Positions 45,316-56,959 of a DNA stretch of 64,000 nucleotides are shown one piece after another. Within the stretch, counting starts at the first letter, position 1. Each line of letters starts with the position of its first letter. The position numbers were made by a program, and so were the translations under genes. Source of the stretch: Cryptomeria japonica (Eukaryota; Streptophyta; Pinopsida; Cupressales; Cupressaceae); contig NC_081412.1 in the NCBI RefSeq assembly GCF_030272615.1, positions 669,192,852 through 669,256,851 on the forward strand, given 5' to 3'. Under the pieces are notes generated by a model. The model was given only the letters and a program-made list of their open reading frames with translations. It was not told the origin of the DNA and made no database searches.

Positions 45316-45577
45316 CAAACTCTTATATTTATGTATATGTAGTTTTTGATGCAAATTTTGATATAATATATATGTATTTTACTTTTCAATTTGACATTGT
45401 TGTCAATTGGGGAGTAGAAATATGTGTGTTGTGAAAATTTTGTATATATTATTAAGGGGGAGTAGAACTTTTTTATTAAGGGGGAGTAGAAATTTGTATG
45501 TACAATTTTTGTAAGCACACTTAGTTGTAAAGTTGTATATTTTTCTAAGTGTTGCCATCAATGCCAAAGGGGGAGAT
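45316..45577 (+). promoter_or_regulatory. Element B 3' UTR and polypurine tract
   Basis: This 260-bp region contains three GGGGGAGTAGAA-type purine runs (45410, 45457 and 45480) and ends AAAGGGGGAGAT before the LTR start. The repeated purine runs resemble duplicated polypurine tracts; element A has similar CCCCCTTT runs on its plus strand. Confidence 0.75.
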
Positions 45578-46660
45578 TGTTGGCTTGATGATGATTTTTG
45601 TAATAGATGACTTTATATTTTGTCATTGATGGCACATATACACACACATATGTTCACATTGTAATAGTCATCTTAGTTAAGACAAACCGATACTACTCCT
45701 AAGTCTTAGTATTGCAAACCGGTATCATTTGTATAGAGAAGTCCAAAGGTATCTAACCAGTATGTGTAGACAACCAGTATATGCAAGAATGACATTGGTT
45801 TTGGTCATTTTCACTGACACCAGTTTGGAGATACTGTGGAGATTAACAAGGAAGCGAATGGAGGACAATCGGTCTATGAGTTGGAAGAGGTTAACTCTTA
45901 ACCAGTATCAGTGTTCCAACTAGTTTAACTGATTGTGTGATGTGTTATGAAAGATTGTCTAGATACACTGCACCTAGGAAATTGTGATGAGGTTCCTGAG
46001 ACGACATGAAATTTAATGTCTATAAAATGACATTGTGATGAACTATTTTGATGGTGCGAGATACAAGTGATGTTGTGAGTTCAAGTTGATGTGAATTACA
46101 GAGTATGTCGGTGATGCAGTATTGATTGAGAAGAAGAGGATCTATACCAACAAGATGTGCTATTACTGGATCATGCCACATGTTATTTTCTAATCACTAT
46201 AACAATCAAATCCCCTAACCGGGCAAGCTCTAACAAGCTTTATTGTACAAATCCTCTAACAAGGTGATCCATTAGTTTGGGTATTGAAATCCTCTACTGA
46301 GGTTACTCCTAATAGGGTACTACCTTTAACAGGGTATATCTCCTAACACGACATTGGGATCTTTAACAGGATTCGCTCCTAACAGAGCACTTTGTAGACC
46401 TTAACCGTCAGTTACCTATTTCTGCAGATAGTTAACTTGTGAGTCCCATCTCATCGTGGTTTTTCCCAGTTGGGTTTTCCATGTATAAACACGTGTTATG
46501 GTGGATGTTTTACTTGTTGTGGATGCTTTAATATCACTTTGGATTGCATGCATAGTTTTAAGTAAACTGGTTAATTGCTTTTATTGGTTTGTGTTTAAAG
46601 TGGTACTATTTTTGCTATCATTGATTCACCCCTCGCTCTTAGTGCTTTATAAGTCTATTA
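45578..46660 (+). repeat. Element B 3' LTR
   Basis: It starts TGTTGGCTTGATGATG and ends CTATTA, where the 5' LTR has CTATCA. The stem-loop row lies at 46212-46388 and includes perfect or wobble 16-base units such as AAGCTCTAACAAGCTT (46225-46240) and TACCTTTAACAGGGTA (46321-46336). Confidence 0.93.
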
Positions 46661-46665
46661 GAGGT
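46661..46665. repeat. Target duplication of element B, right copy
   Basis: GAGGT matches 10561-10565. Confidence 0.9.
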
Positions 46666-46670
46666 ATCCC

Positions 46671-46779
46671 CAAAGAACCAATAGAGAATTTTTGCTATTT
46701 TTGCTATCATTGTTTAACTATTTTTGCTATTTTTGCTATTATTGTTTAACTTAAATGAAAGAAACAATAGAGAATTTCC
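46671..46779. repeat. Direct repeat and TTTTTGCTA-type repeats beside clathrin fragment
   Basis: AAAGAACCAATAGAGAATTT (46671-46690) recurs as a near match, AAAGAAACAATAGAGAATTT (from about 46760). Between them are several copies of CTATTTTTG and two of ATTGTTTAAC. The pair could be a target duplication or a local tandem duplication within a clathrin intron. Confidence 0.55.
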
Positions 46780-46785
46780 TCTCAC

Positions 46786-47449
46786 CTTCTGAGAAAGCCC
46801 TATCTAATCAAAGTTATCATGTATATCTATAGATTTTTAAAGCCTATCATAATCTTCCTCTTCTACATAAATTTCATTCAAAGGCTCATTAACAACAACT
46901 ACATTGTTGCTTTGTACTGCAACCATGTACGGCTTCGCAAGACAAAGATGTTTAACATGGATAACAAATACAACAGAACAAAAGATACTCATGAAATTTT
47001 TCCAAACCAAATAGCTCCTAAAGAGAACATCTAGAAAAACTTAGTACCCAAGTGAAATACATCTCGGTAATCCTAAAACAGTAACAAAATAAAAGAGTTT
47101 AGAGCCATACCTTATGCATGATGTCAACCACTCGTGTGTGGTCTACCCTAAGGGCAAGGACATTCAAGAGGTCATTAATAAGATCTGGGTGTTCTTGCAA
47201 ATAAAAATGTACATCTTTGTAGTACAATTCAACATTGGCCACTTTAACTACAACATCTTTGAATTGCATATGATCCCATGCCTCTAGAGAATGGTTCATG
47301 ATAGTAGTGACAACATTATCATATTCATCATCTTGAATATATAAATATGTAAGTTCCTTTCAGTGCTGCTGCTCATCACAAACACAGATATGAGTTCATC
47401 AACGACTCCTGTTTTGATAGTAATCATTGACCTCTTCCAAGTCATCCAC
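46786..47449 (-). pseudogene. Clathrin heavy chain gene fragment, two exons
   Basis: The upstream exon (47449-47111) begins after a CAG acceptor with VDDLEEVNDYYQNR. After an internal loss of about 50 codons it continues [19 protein letters not shown] and [20 protein letters not shown], ending HK|GTATGG. The next exon (about 46951-46786) reads [11 protein letters not shown] and [13 protein letters not shown], ending QK|GTGAG. This matches the C-terminal part of the plant clathrin heavy chain, which forms the vesicle coat leg. Introns are kept, so it is a copied genomic piece, not a processed transcript. Stops replace a Trp and an Arg/Gln. It lies in the same orientation as the neighbouring CACTA exons. 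Confidence 0.88.
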
Positions 47450-48026
47450 CTGGAACAAAAAATAAATGTCAGAAAACAAAAAATATAAATTTCTCACCTT
47501 TACAGTTACACATGTAACTGTAGATGAACCTTCCCAGATTATCATGAAAAGAAAAAATTAAAAAACAAACCACTTACTTATGGTGTTTTTGTTTGTGTTG
47601 GCTTTGTTGGACCCTACAATTAAGATTCAATATATATTATTCAATAAGATTAATTGTGCAACATAATGAAATATTGAGAAGTGTGTTATCTTATTGAGTT
47701 TTGCTTAGTTTTGATAATAGTTTAATATTCTCTACTTAATAGGGCCAACCACATGAAGGTGGAAGCTCATTTGGCCCCTCCCCACTAACATCACTCTAAA
47801 TTCCTCATTAACATCTAACATTCATTAATTGTTTCATCCATTAATAAAATATAACATTCATTCATTATCACATAATGTTCAATAACACATAACATTCATT
47901 AACACTCATTAACACACAACATTCATCAATACTAATTAACACATATCATTCATGAACATTCATTAGCACATAATTACATTCATTAACACATAAAAATCAG
48001 TCATTATCAAATAATGTAGATTACAA
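47450..48026. other. AT-rich spacer with ATTCATTAACACATAA repeats
   Basis: From 47810 to 48010 there are about a dozen irregular copies of a 15-25-bp unit of the type ATTCATTAACACATAAC. The remainder is AT-rich with no coding sign. Confidence 0.65.
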
Positions 48027-48520
48027 TCATTTTTTTTTTGAAGCTATGAAAAGTCTAAGTGGAGCATTGTTTTCTTCATCACTTCCCCCCTCTTTAGTTG
48101 TTCTACCCTCTGCTCGTGATCTCGATGTATGCCTAGTCCTCTTCTGAGGATGAGGACATCGGTGCAAAGTGGGGTCCTCTGCAATAATAAAGAAATGGGT
48201 TAAATTCAAATCATTTTTTATTTTTGTTACAAGTATTTCATTAATTTAAAGAACATAACTGTGGCGCTCTTTACCCGATGGGGCCACATCATCTTTGAAA
48301 TCATTTTGTCTAGCCTCAACCTCAACATGCTAAACACCCTCTAGATCCTCTGGAGTTGAAATGCAAAAGGTTACATTAATACTGAACACCAATTGCAATT
48401 AAATTTGTTTAAAGGAATAACGGTGGTCCTCTTTACTTGATTGGGGAACATCACGTTCTTGATGTTGTGTACCTGGATCATGCTCCACTTGGTCACCACC
48501 GATTACATCCTCTAAAATAT
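48027..48520 (-). pseudogene. Small hydrophilic exons of the CACTA-like gene
   Basis: Three short blocks read on the minus strand: EDVIGGDQVEHDPGTQHQER (about 48515-48435), EDLEGV then EARQNDFKDDVAPSG (about 48360-48275), and EDPTLHRCPHPQKRTRHTSR (48180-48030). Each opens after an AG and shares an ED-rich start with the exon at 57500-57380 beyond the LINE. Repeated exons of this type look like an internally duplicated linker. Confidence 0.45.
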
Positions 48521-48542
48521 TAACAAAAAGGGTTACATTAAT

Positions 48543-48550
48543 TACACTAA
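48543..48550. repeat. Possible LINE target duplication, left
   Basis: TACACTAA recurs at 57308-57315 after the A-rich tail. The neighbouring 11 bases on each side also agree in part, so the original duplication may have been about 19 bp. Confidence 0.45.
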
Positions 48551-48565
48551 CTCTCTTAAAATCCT

Positions 48566-51293
48566 ATGGGCTCTGCAACTGGGCGATGGCCTTGGGTGGG
48601 AATTTTTTTTCAAAACTCCCATAGGAATGGTGGCAGAGGACAAAGCAGTGGACAAAATAGTGGGCACCAGAGGTATGATCTGCAGGGGAAGAACAATGGT
48701 ACTTTAGAAAGGGAGGACTTTTTTCGTCGGGCCCACATACCACTTCAGAACAAATTCAGATTCTCCAAACCTAACTGGAAACCATTCACGTGGGCGAAAA
48801 ATTTGAACAAGGAGAAACATGAAATCTTTAATATATGTGAAGATGACAGGCTTCCTGACGAAGTTAGCTAGATTCATTTGGAAATAAGCCCTAGATATTG
48901 GGAAACTCATTCGAAGTTTTTAAACAGTTTTTACATTGATAGTCTTGAGGCTCTCAATAAGGAGCAAAGTTTTATGACAACCCCTAATAATATTCTGCTA
49001 CAAAACAGATATCGACACTGGAGGGCGAGGGTTTACAGGTCACGTGGGGATCCTAGAGCACTCACATTTCCAAATAATATTCCTCTGAGAACTCCGTTGA
49101 GGGGAAAATCTCAGTCTCCAAAGGCGAATCCTCCAAAATCGTCCGTTGGGCCTAGGGCATGCGACTCTCTTTTTAGGTCTGGAGGTGGGAGTCTCAATCC
49201 TCCACATTTCAACCATTCAAAGAAATTTAGGGGCCGACAAGATGGGGAGGTATTCAACTCAAACACCAGCTCTCACAGAAACAAACATATTCATAGGCCA
49301 AGGCAGATTGGCAAGGGTTTTTCTAAATATTGGAGAAAGAATCATTCCTATAAGTTGTAAGAAATAATTAATCCCATAGATCCTAAACTAAATGGAATGG
49401 AACACCAAACCGGAAGGAGAAAGGGAGAAGGTCAGTCATCAAGAATTCTAGATCTGGCGGGAAGAAAGGTTTCTATAAAATTATCGGATCACCTCCTTGA
49501 CTCATAGAGATCAGATCTGCGTGAAAGAGCGATGATAGGTAAGTTTTGGGGCTTTTCTCCCAAATTTGCTGATTTATGCATATGGGCTATAAAAAACATT
49601 GGGAGGAAGTGAAGGAAATTTTTTTCATAGATCAGGGTTCTTAGTTTTTTATTGCCACATTTTCTTCAAAGATGTGTAGAGATAAGATTCATAGATCTAA
49701 GGGTTGGTTCTACAAGGGTTTTGATTTATACACATTGCCTTGGTATCCAAATTTTAACCCTCAGGACACATATAAAATATGTGCCATTATGGATAAGCTT
49801 CCCTGGGATCCCAATAGAATATAGAGATTTAGACCTTATAGAAATCTTAGCTATTCATTTGGGGATTTTTGTAAAGCATGATTTAATTCCATTTGAAGAT
49901 CCACAACTTCCTTTAAGGGTATGTTTACTATTGGATCTTTCGAAACCATTTCCTAATAATCTTTCTATCATTTTGAAAGCTGGGGAATGGAACCAGTAGA
50001 TAATTTTTCAGGATCCAAAAACAGTGGACTTGCATTCACATTCCTTGGGTCATCTAACCACAGAATGTCAAGGATCTTTTCGCCAAGATATAAGAGTTTG
50101 TGAAGACCACTCTTCTATCACGGCTAAGTATTCTAGAAACCCACCACATGCTACAACACCCATTTTAGAGTGTTTGACATCAAAATCCAAAGGAGTAATA
50201 ATAGAAAATCTAAAAGTTGTTGAGGAATCTCCGTCCTATTCAACATTGAATAATGAGGGAACAAATTTGGAGCCCTCAATGGAGGAAAATAAGGGAAAGT
50301 GCCCGCTGAAGACAATTTCTCAGAGAGAGAGGATAGTAAAGCAAAGAGAATTTAGCAGCATTCTCATTTGTAATCCTTTAGGAGTGGATGAGGCCCAAAG
50401 TAGTCAAAATCCAAATACTGAAATCATTCAATTGGAGACCTTATTGGAGGAAAACTAGGAGAAATCCCCTTTGGAAACAGAAAATCAGAAAGATGGGGAA
50501 GTAACGCAAAATGGAATTAGCAACACTTCTGTTTCCAACCCTTCAAGGGAGATAGAGGTCGAAAGTAGTCAGATTATAAGGAATGAAACAGACAGTTCTC
50601 AGCCCTTAGTGAATATCTCTCAGATCGGAAAAACAACAGTGATAAAGAGAGGGAAAATGGTGGAAATCACAACCTCTCTTATTTGATATTTCATTAACTC
50701 TCTCAGGATAGATACTGGAAGAAGAAAGATCATAGTGCCCCCAATCGCTATTCCATGGATACAAAGCCTTATCTCCTTTCACCACATCTCGGTGGGTAAG
50801 TCAATAACAGACCTGTGATATCCCAATGTAATACCGTCAATCCCAATCTCCCCTCTGAAAGAGAATAGGTTGTTTTTAAAACACTACAAATCATCTTTTC
50901 TAAAGGGTATTGTAGATCACTTTGATCAATTTGTAACAAATCAGCTCCAAAAGAATGTTCTATATTTGTGGACGAGATCATAGATCAACAAGGCAATATG
51001 GTTGTTATTGAGGACTTGATGGGTTTTTTCAAGCATATAGTAGATTAGAAGTTTGTTGCTCCTGCAACACTAGCAATAGAAGAGATCCTTGGAAATTCGC
51101 AGCAACAAAGTAGTGATGTACTCAAAGATCAGCAGGAGGGAGACAATCAAGATCTCCCTGTAGTAGTATCCTCTATATACCAAATAAGATCTAAAAAAGT
51201 AGTCATGACGATCAAGTCTAAAGGGAGAGTGGGGAGACCACCAAAGAAGAGATTAGCCCAAAAAACCAAAGAGGAGGTCAAAGTAGGAATTTA
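48566..51293 (+). pseudogene. LINE ORF1 (Gag-like, DUF4283, AT-hook tail)
   Basis: It opens MGSATGRWPWVGIFFQNSHR. A DUF4283-type region spans about 49430-50000, including VPLWISFPGIPIEYRDLDLI followed by LAIHLGIFVKHDL. A long Ser/Glu-rich linker follows, and near 51225 a basic GRVGRPPKKR tail resembles an AT-hook. No CCHC knuckle was found. Frames change at about 48870, 49360, 49500-49650 and 50450. The protein would bind element RNA. Confidence 0.75.
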
Positions 51294-51350
51294 GGCAACA
51301 CTAGACGGTCAACTTGGATCTTGGAGAGTGGATGACTCTCCGAGCCAACA

Positions 51351-54300
51351 ATGAGAATAGTGTCTTGGAATGTTAGGGGCATTAACGCTCCTAACAAAAG
51401 GAACCTTATCAAATCTCAAATAGAGAATTGTGGGGTTGATCTCTTCTTAATTCAAGAAACTAAATTCTCAAAAACCATTGAAGATCAACTTTTTAAAGGA
51501 TGGAAAAAGTGGAAGTATGTTGCATCCCAATCCATTGAGGCGTCGAGTGGGTTGGCCATATTATGGAAGCCAAGTGTGGGAAGGGTAGATGTTATCTCAA
51601 TCAAAGAAAACTTCATCCACATCAAAGTAGTAGCTTCTTTAGTATCCTTTCATTTGATCTCAGTCTACGGTCCAAATTCATTAGCAAGGAAGAAAGTAGT
51701 GTGGGTTAAGCTGGCCCAAATCTGCCTGAATTTTCCAGAGGTCCCGATTATCTTAGGACAAAACTTCAATTCTATCCTTTCCCTAAGGGATAAGTCAGGA
51801 ATCATCATCCCCTCCCCAAAGTTAATAGAAGATTTTAAAGATCTTCTCTCCTCAAATGCTTTCATGGATTGTGTGCCATCTAATGACTCCTTCACCTGGT
51901 TAAATAGAAGACAAGGTTTTTTTTTCATATTGCAGAGCACTTAGATAGGTTTTTTGTGAATCCTATTTGGAACACTTCATTTAGTACTCTAGTCTCCAAA
52001 ATCTTGCCTTTATTAGGTTTAGATCACTTTGCACTTCAATTGGACATTCCCTTGCTTACCAACACAAATAAGGGATTTGCTTTTTTCAAATTCCAGCAGA
52101 TGTGGTTTAGAGATATCTCCGGTGGTTGACTTCTTTGTTTACCCCGGGCTCTAGGATGTTTCAGTTTTGTAAAAAGCTTCACTGGATCAAAGCTAGAATC
52201 AAAGAATGAAATACATCAGTTTTCAAGAATATTTTTCACTCTAAGGATTAGTTGGAAGATAGTATCAAATTGCTAAACGAATACACTATTCAAAACACTA
52301 TAAATGAAGAGTTTTATAAACAACGAAATTCCTTGAACTTGCAATTACAAGAAGTTCTGAAAAGAGAACAACTCTTCTAGAAACAAAAATCTAGGGAAAC
52401 ATGGTTGCAAGAAGGGGATAGGAACACAAAATTCTTTCATGCTTCGGTTAAAATGAAGAGAGCAAGTAGCCAAATAACACAAATTAGAAATGAGGTAGGG
52501 GAAATTCTTTTGGATAATCAGGAAATTCAAGATGAAGCAGTTAATTTTTTCTCTTCCCTTTTCTCAAATTCAGTTGTTGAGAATGAAGATATTCGAAGAA
52601 AGACTCGAGACATTATTCACCACATACCATGCTTAATCACACATCCGGATAATATATCATTGCTGAAACCCTTTTCTCTAGAGGAAGTTAAGAATGCAGT
52701 TTTTTCCATGCACCCGGATAAAGCCTCGGGACAGGATGGGTTCCTTGCCCTTTTTTTTTTTTAGTGCTGGAATTTTTTGGGGTCGGATGTTTGGAAGATG
52801 GTGGAAGAGTCTATGAAACATGCAATATGTTGAAACAATTTAACACTACCCTCATTGTACTAATTCCCAAGCTATCTAATCCGCAATCTTTTGCAGATTT
52901 TAGACCTATTTCTCTATGCAATACAGTCTACAAAATTATAACTAAGGCCATCTCTCTTAGATTGGGTCCATTGATTCCTAAGATCATATCCAAGAAACAA
53001 GGTGGTTTTGTTCAAAGTAGAGAAACAATAGAAGGAGCTTTGGTAGTGCATGAAATCATGCACTCAATAATAGCACATAAGATAGAAGTAATTATGGTTA
53101 AGCTTGACATGTTGAAAGCATATGATAGGGTCAATTGGCTTTTTTTGCATCGAATCCTTCTTAAGTTTGGTTTTTCTAATTTATGGTGTAAATGAGTTCT
53201 TTCTTGTCTATCAGGAGCAAAATTTTTAGTTCTGGTTATTGGCAGCCCAGTGGATTTCTTTCCGTCCTCCCAAGGATTCAGACAAGGTGATCCTTTGTCC
53301 CCATCTCTTTTTATCATCATGGTAGAGGCTCTAAGTAGATTGATCTCAGCCTTTTAGGGTTTGTCCATATGGAAAGGAACACAAATTCCACAAACTCAAA
53401 TTATTATCACACATCAATTATTTGTTGATGATACTGTATTGTTTGGGGAAGCCTCAGTGAGGGAAGCTAAGGTTAAAAACATTCCTATTTCATTGCTCTC
53501 CGATTCTATGAAAAAACTTGATAAATATTTTGGGCTTCAAGTAAGCAAACTTACCATGCAAGTATCTTGGATTTCTTCTCTTCTCAGGAGTGATAAAAGG
53601 ATGGCATTGGGAATCCATAGTCTTGTCGATCAAGAATAAGGTAACTTCTTGGAAGAACAATTGGTTATCACTAGCTGGGAGAATCTTGCTGATAAAATCT
53701 GTCTTAGCAACAACTCCAAACTATATTATGTCAGTCCTCCCCATGCCATTCAAGATCCAACAGCAACGAAAATCTCTCCTTAAGAAATTTCTATTGAAGG
53801 GCAACAAAGATCCAAAAGATAAAATACACTTACTGGCCTGGGAAAATGTTTGTTTTCCCAAAGTGTATGGGAAGGGGCAAGAATACCTAATTCCGAAGAT
53901 AGGAACATTTCTTTAGGGGCTAAGCTTGTGTGGAAATTGTACTCATACTCTTCGTCTGTTTGGGCTGCTATTATTAGAAGTAAGTATCTTGACTCAGAAG
54001 ATCCAGAAATAATTTTCACAGTTTTGGATCCTCCAAAAGGGTCAAAGATGTGGAATTTCCTAATAAAATACAGAGAGAGCTTGCTACATAATCTAACTTG
54101 GATTGTACATGATGGTAGGGCAAAAAGATTTTGGGAGGACTCATGGAACAATTATCCGCCTTAGATAGTATTCCAAATCTGGATGTCATCAATGAAGTTT
54201 TACAGGCCTCTTGGGGACATATTGTAAGCAAATATTTCCACCCGATTCTGGTTAATGGCATTTGGGAAGTGAAATGGAAAGACATGGATAATATACTTGC

Positions 54301-55566
54301 ACCTCTTCAACAAAAACAGGTGTTAATGATGGAATTAAGAAACAAATTGATTTTCTACAAAGGGAAAAGAGACAAATTGATTTGGCTTCCTTCTAAATCA
54401 GAGGTATATTCAGTAAAGGAGGGTTTTAAGCAATTGACATCTCAGGGGATAGATAATCCACCCAGAAAGTTCTCATTTTGCTAGAAGGGATGCGGATTAC
54501 AAAAGGCATGATCCTTTGTCAAGCTACCTTAAAGGGCAGCATACTAACTAGTGACATGTTAGCTCTACTTAAGATTGTGCAACCCTTTAATTGTGTGTTG
54601 TGTAATAAGTCCATTGAAACAACTAATCACCTTCTTTTAGAATGTTCAGTGGCACAAGATTGTTGGAAGTGGCTACTTAACAAACTACAATGGAACTCTC
54701 CATTACAAGCTACTTTACCAGAAGTATTTGAATCATGGCCAAAGCTCTTTGCACACTCTCTTTTTGCAGTTACTTGGGATATGGCTCCTACCATTCTCAT
54801 ATGGAACATCTGGTGGGAAAGGAATAGGCACATATTTAGGAAGGAATTTCATAGTGTGCAGGATATGCTTATCAAACTAGAATTAACAATTTCAAAATCA
54901 GTTAATGGTCACACAACTAAATTTAAGAAGCTGGACTCCCCTTTCACCTCGTGGGATAACGAGCTAATGACAGGTTGGAAATTTATGCAAATCCCATTTA
55001 AAGGAAGTTTGATGGTAAATGCTCATAAGAAAATCAATAAAAAAGGAATTAGATGGAGATCCCCTTTGAAGAATTTTGTGAAACTAAATTTTGGTCGGGT
55101 TGTGAGGGGTAATCCTAGAGTGTCCAAAATTGAAAGTGTTCTTAGGGACCAATCAGGGCAAGTATTGAGAGCGGGTTATGCAAAAATTCTAGATGGCACA
55201 AATAACATAGCAGGGACTAGAGTGTTGCTATTTGGGATTAACTTAGCCATTAAGGAGCAGGTTGAATACTTAGAGATTGAAGGGGATTCCTTGAACATTA
55301 TATCAGCCTTGAAAAAATTCCAAGCTCCTAATTGGAAAATAGATTATATTATTCAAGAAGCTAGAGAGAAGATTTCAAGTTTTCAAGGATATAACATTAC
55401 TCATTGTTATAGGGAAGAAAATCAGTTCGCAGAATTATTAGCTAACATGGGATGTGATTCAAATGATGAAGGTTTTTTCCTTTGTCCTAGGCAGGTTCAG
55501 GAAGATGAGCCTCTCAGAGCACAAATGACTTCTGATGGGACACCTGGTCCTATCCAAATTGATTAG
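51351..55566 (+). pseudogene. LINE ORF2: endonuclease, RT, zf-RVT, RNase H
   Basis: The start MRIVSWNVRGINAPNKRNLI is diagnostic of plant L1 endonuclease. LGQNFNSIL replaces the usual GDFN box, and a frame change falls near 51930. RT shows FRPISLCNTVYKIITKAISL, VKLDMLKAYDRVNW, FRQGDPLSPSLFIIM and LFVDDTVLFG (about 53420), so the RT catalytic pair is kept. The zinc-binding domain includes CVLCNKSIETTNHLLLEC (about 54590). RNase H has three altered active-site positions (NFGR for NFDG, IAGTR for IAEAR, FAELL for CADLL). Stops lie near 52380, 53194, 53355 and 54480. Confidence 0.88.
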
Positions 55567-55689
55567 ACTAATGTTTTGTTTGCTATGGATGCAGGGCTCC
55601 TCACTCTTTGTAGCGTTGGAGTATCTCAGAATTTCTCCCAATGCCCCAAGTTATGAAACTATTTGAGATTTAAATTTAAATGGTTTCTT

Positions 55690-56959
55690 TTTTTCCCAAA
55701 ATCGCCTTGTGGCTTGAGTGGTGGGAAGATCTTCATGCCATGGTTAGCCATGTCACTGCTGATCGTATTGTGAGGATGTTTCCATCCTGGCATGGCTTTT
55801 ATGTAGAGTAGAAGGGGCTCATCATTTAAGAATTCTTTTTTGGTGGAATGTAGTACAGGATGAGATCAACCTGTCAACATTGGAATTTCACATGCTTTGG
55901 GTGCCATTCCAATATCCTCACACACGGGGTAAGGATGAGTATCCTCTGGCTTGGGCTAGATTGAGGTACTTCAAGAATGTGGAACTTAAAGAGATGCCAC
56001 ATGTTCTCTCTCTGCTGCACTCCCAATCCTTTCATACTTGTGGAGGATCTCAATTTGAGGAAATATCAGGGCTCCCACATATCTGCAAGCTTGCACATCA
56101 TTTCTTACAATAAATGCAATCATTGATGGTCATTGCAGAGGACTTGTGTGGAAGCTCAAGGACAGGGAATGAATGCAACTGTGATGGTTTACACGAGCTA
56201 CAATGATTCCTTCGCATCACTTCCTCATCGTTTTCTCTATAATTTGACCATTGGCAGCATGTCTCAGCAAAATTTCAGGTCTGGACTTCTCTTGACCAAG
56301 TTCAAGCTTTCCTTGCTAGTTGCACTCACGCGGCAGTTATGACCCTTCGAATTTATTTGGTGGGAGGTCGTCATGGCTAGAGAGAGAACGCTATCATTCA
56401 TCCTCTAAGATTAGCAGACTCTTTGGCAATCCCGTGTGAAATTTGTGAGTGGGCAGTGAGGACTATGCTTGGGGAAGAATGGATTGTAGCTAACCCGATG
56501 GCTTCTCCAAACCTGGTGGCTTCCAGATTTGCGTCTATGGTGATGGACCTCACATAGTCTCAGGACTACACAAAGATGGTGGTGGGGGTTTTTGTACATC
56601 CAACGCTGTTTACTTGGGAGGAATTGGACTTGCAGCTGGAGAAATATGATTTGTTTACATGGGAGGTGTGGTGGGGAGGTTTTTTAAATAGAGATCTCTT
56701 CGTATTTGACTCAGTGCCAAGATCAGTTTTCCTCTCCTTCATTTATGGCTTGGGTTATGCATCCCCTCACACTTTTCTCCACTGGGTTCAACAATTTGCA
56801 TCTCAAATAGGAGAGCCATTGGCTTCAATTGTAATGGCTATATTCAGGGCTGTGTGGGAAATTTGTGAACATGCTCAACTTGATCCTCACGGGTATCTTT
56901 TGTCCTTTCCAACTCCAATGGAGGCCGCTTCATCTCAAGAATCAGGAATTGTAATTTGA
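55690..56959 (+). pseudogene. Extra coding block downstream of LINE RNase H, unknown
   Basis: Broken but clearly coding-like reading is seen: IALWLEWWEDLHAMVSHVTA (about 55700), LEFHMLWVPFQYPHTRGKDE (about 55885), and one frame from 56246 to 56959 interrupted by two stops (VWTSLDQVQAFLASCTHAAV; SPNLVASRFASMVMDL; LFTWEELDLQLEKYDLFTWE). The last 127 codons (56576-56959) are open and rich in Trp and Phe. I recognise no family. It differs in sequence from the extra ORF of the other LINE (39377-41143) but holds the same place. Confidence 0.5.

Larger units (their letters stand above)
10566..46660 (+). mobile_element. LTR element B, large nested host element
   Basis: The element starts TGTTGGCTTGATAATG and its 3' LTR ends at 46660 (TA in place of CA). 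It is bounded by the direct duplication GAGGT on both sides. Removing four later insertions (A with its copia, gypsy C and a LINE) leaves a 5' LTR of about 1.15 kb, a primer site, a Gag-like ORF, a long second ORF of unknown function, a polypurine tract and a 3' LTR of 1083 bp. No protease, integrase or reverse transcriptase is present, so it is non-autonomous. Its LTRs, primer site and ORFs match element A. Confidence 0.92.

Noticed and set aside
47111-47449. A functional clathrin heavy chain gene
   Set aside because: Only two exons are present, with stops and an internal deletion, and no further exons are in order nearby.
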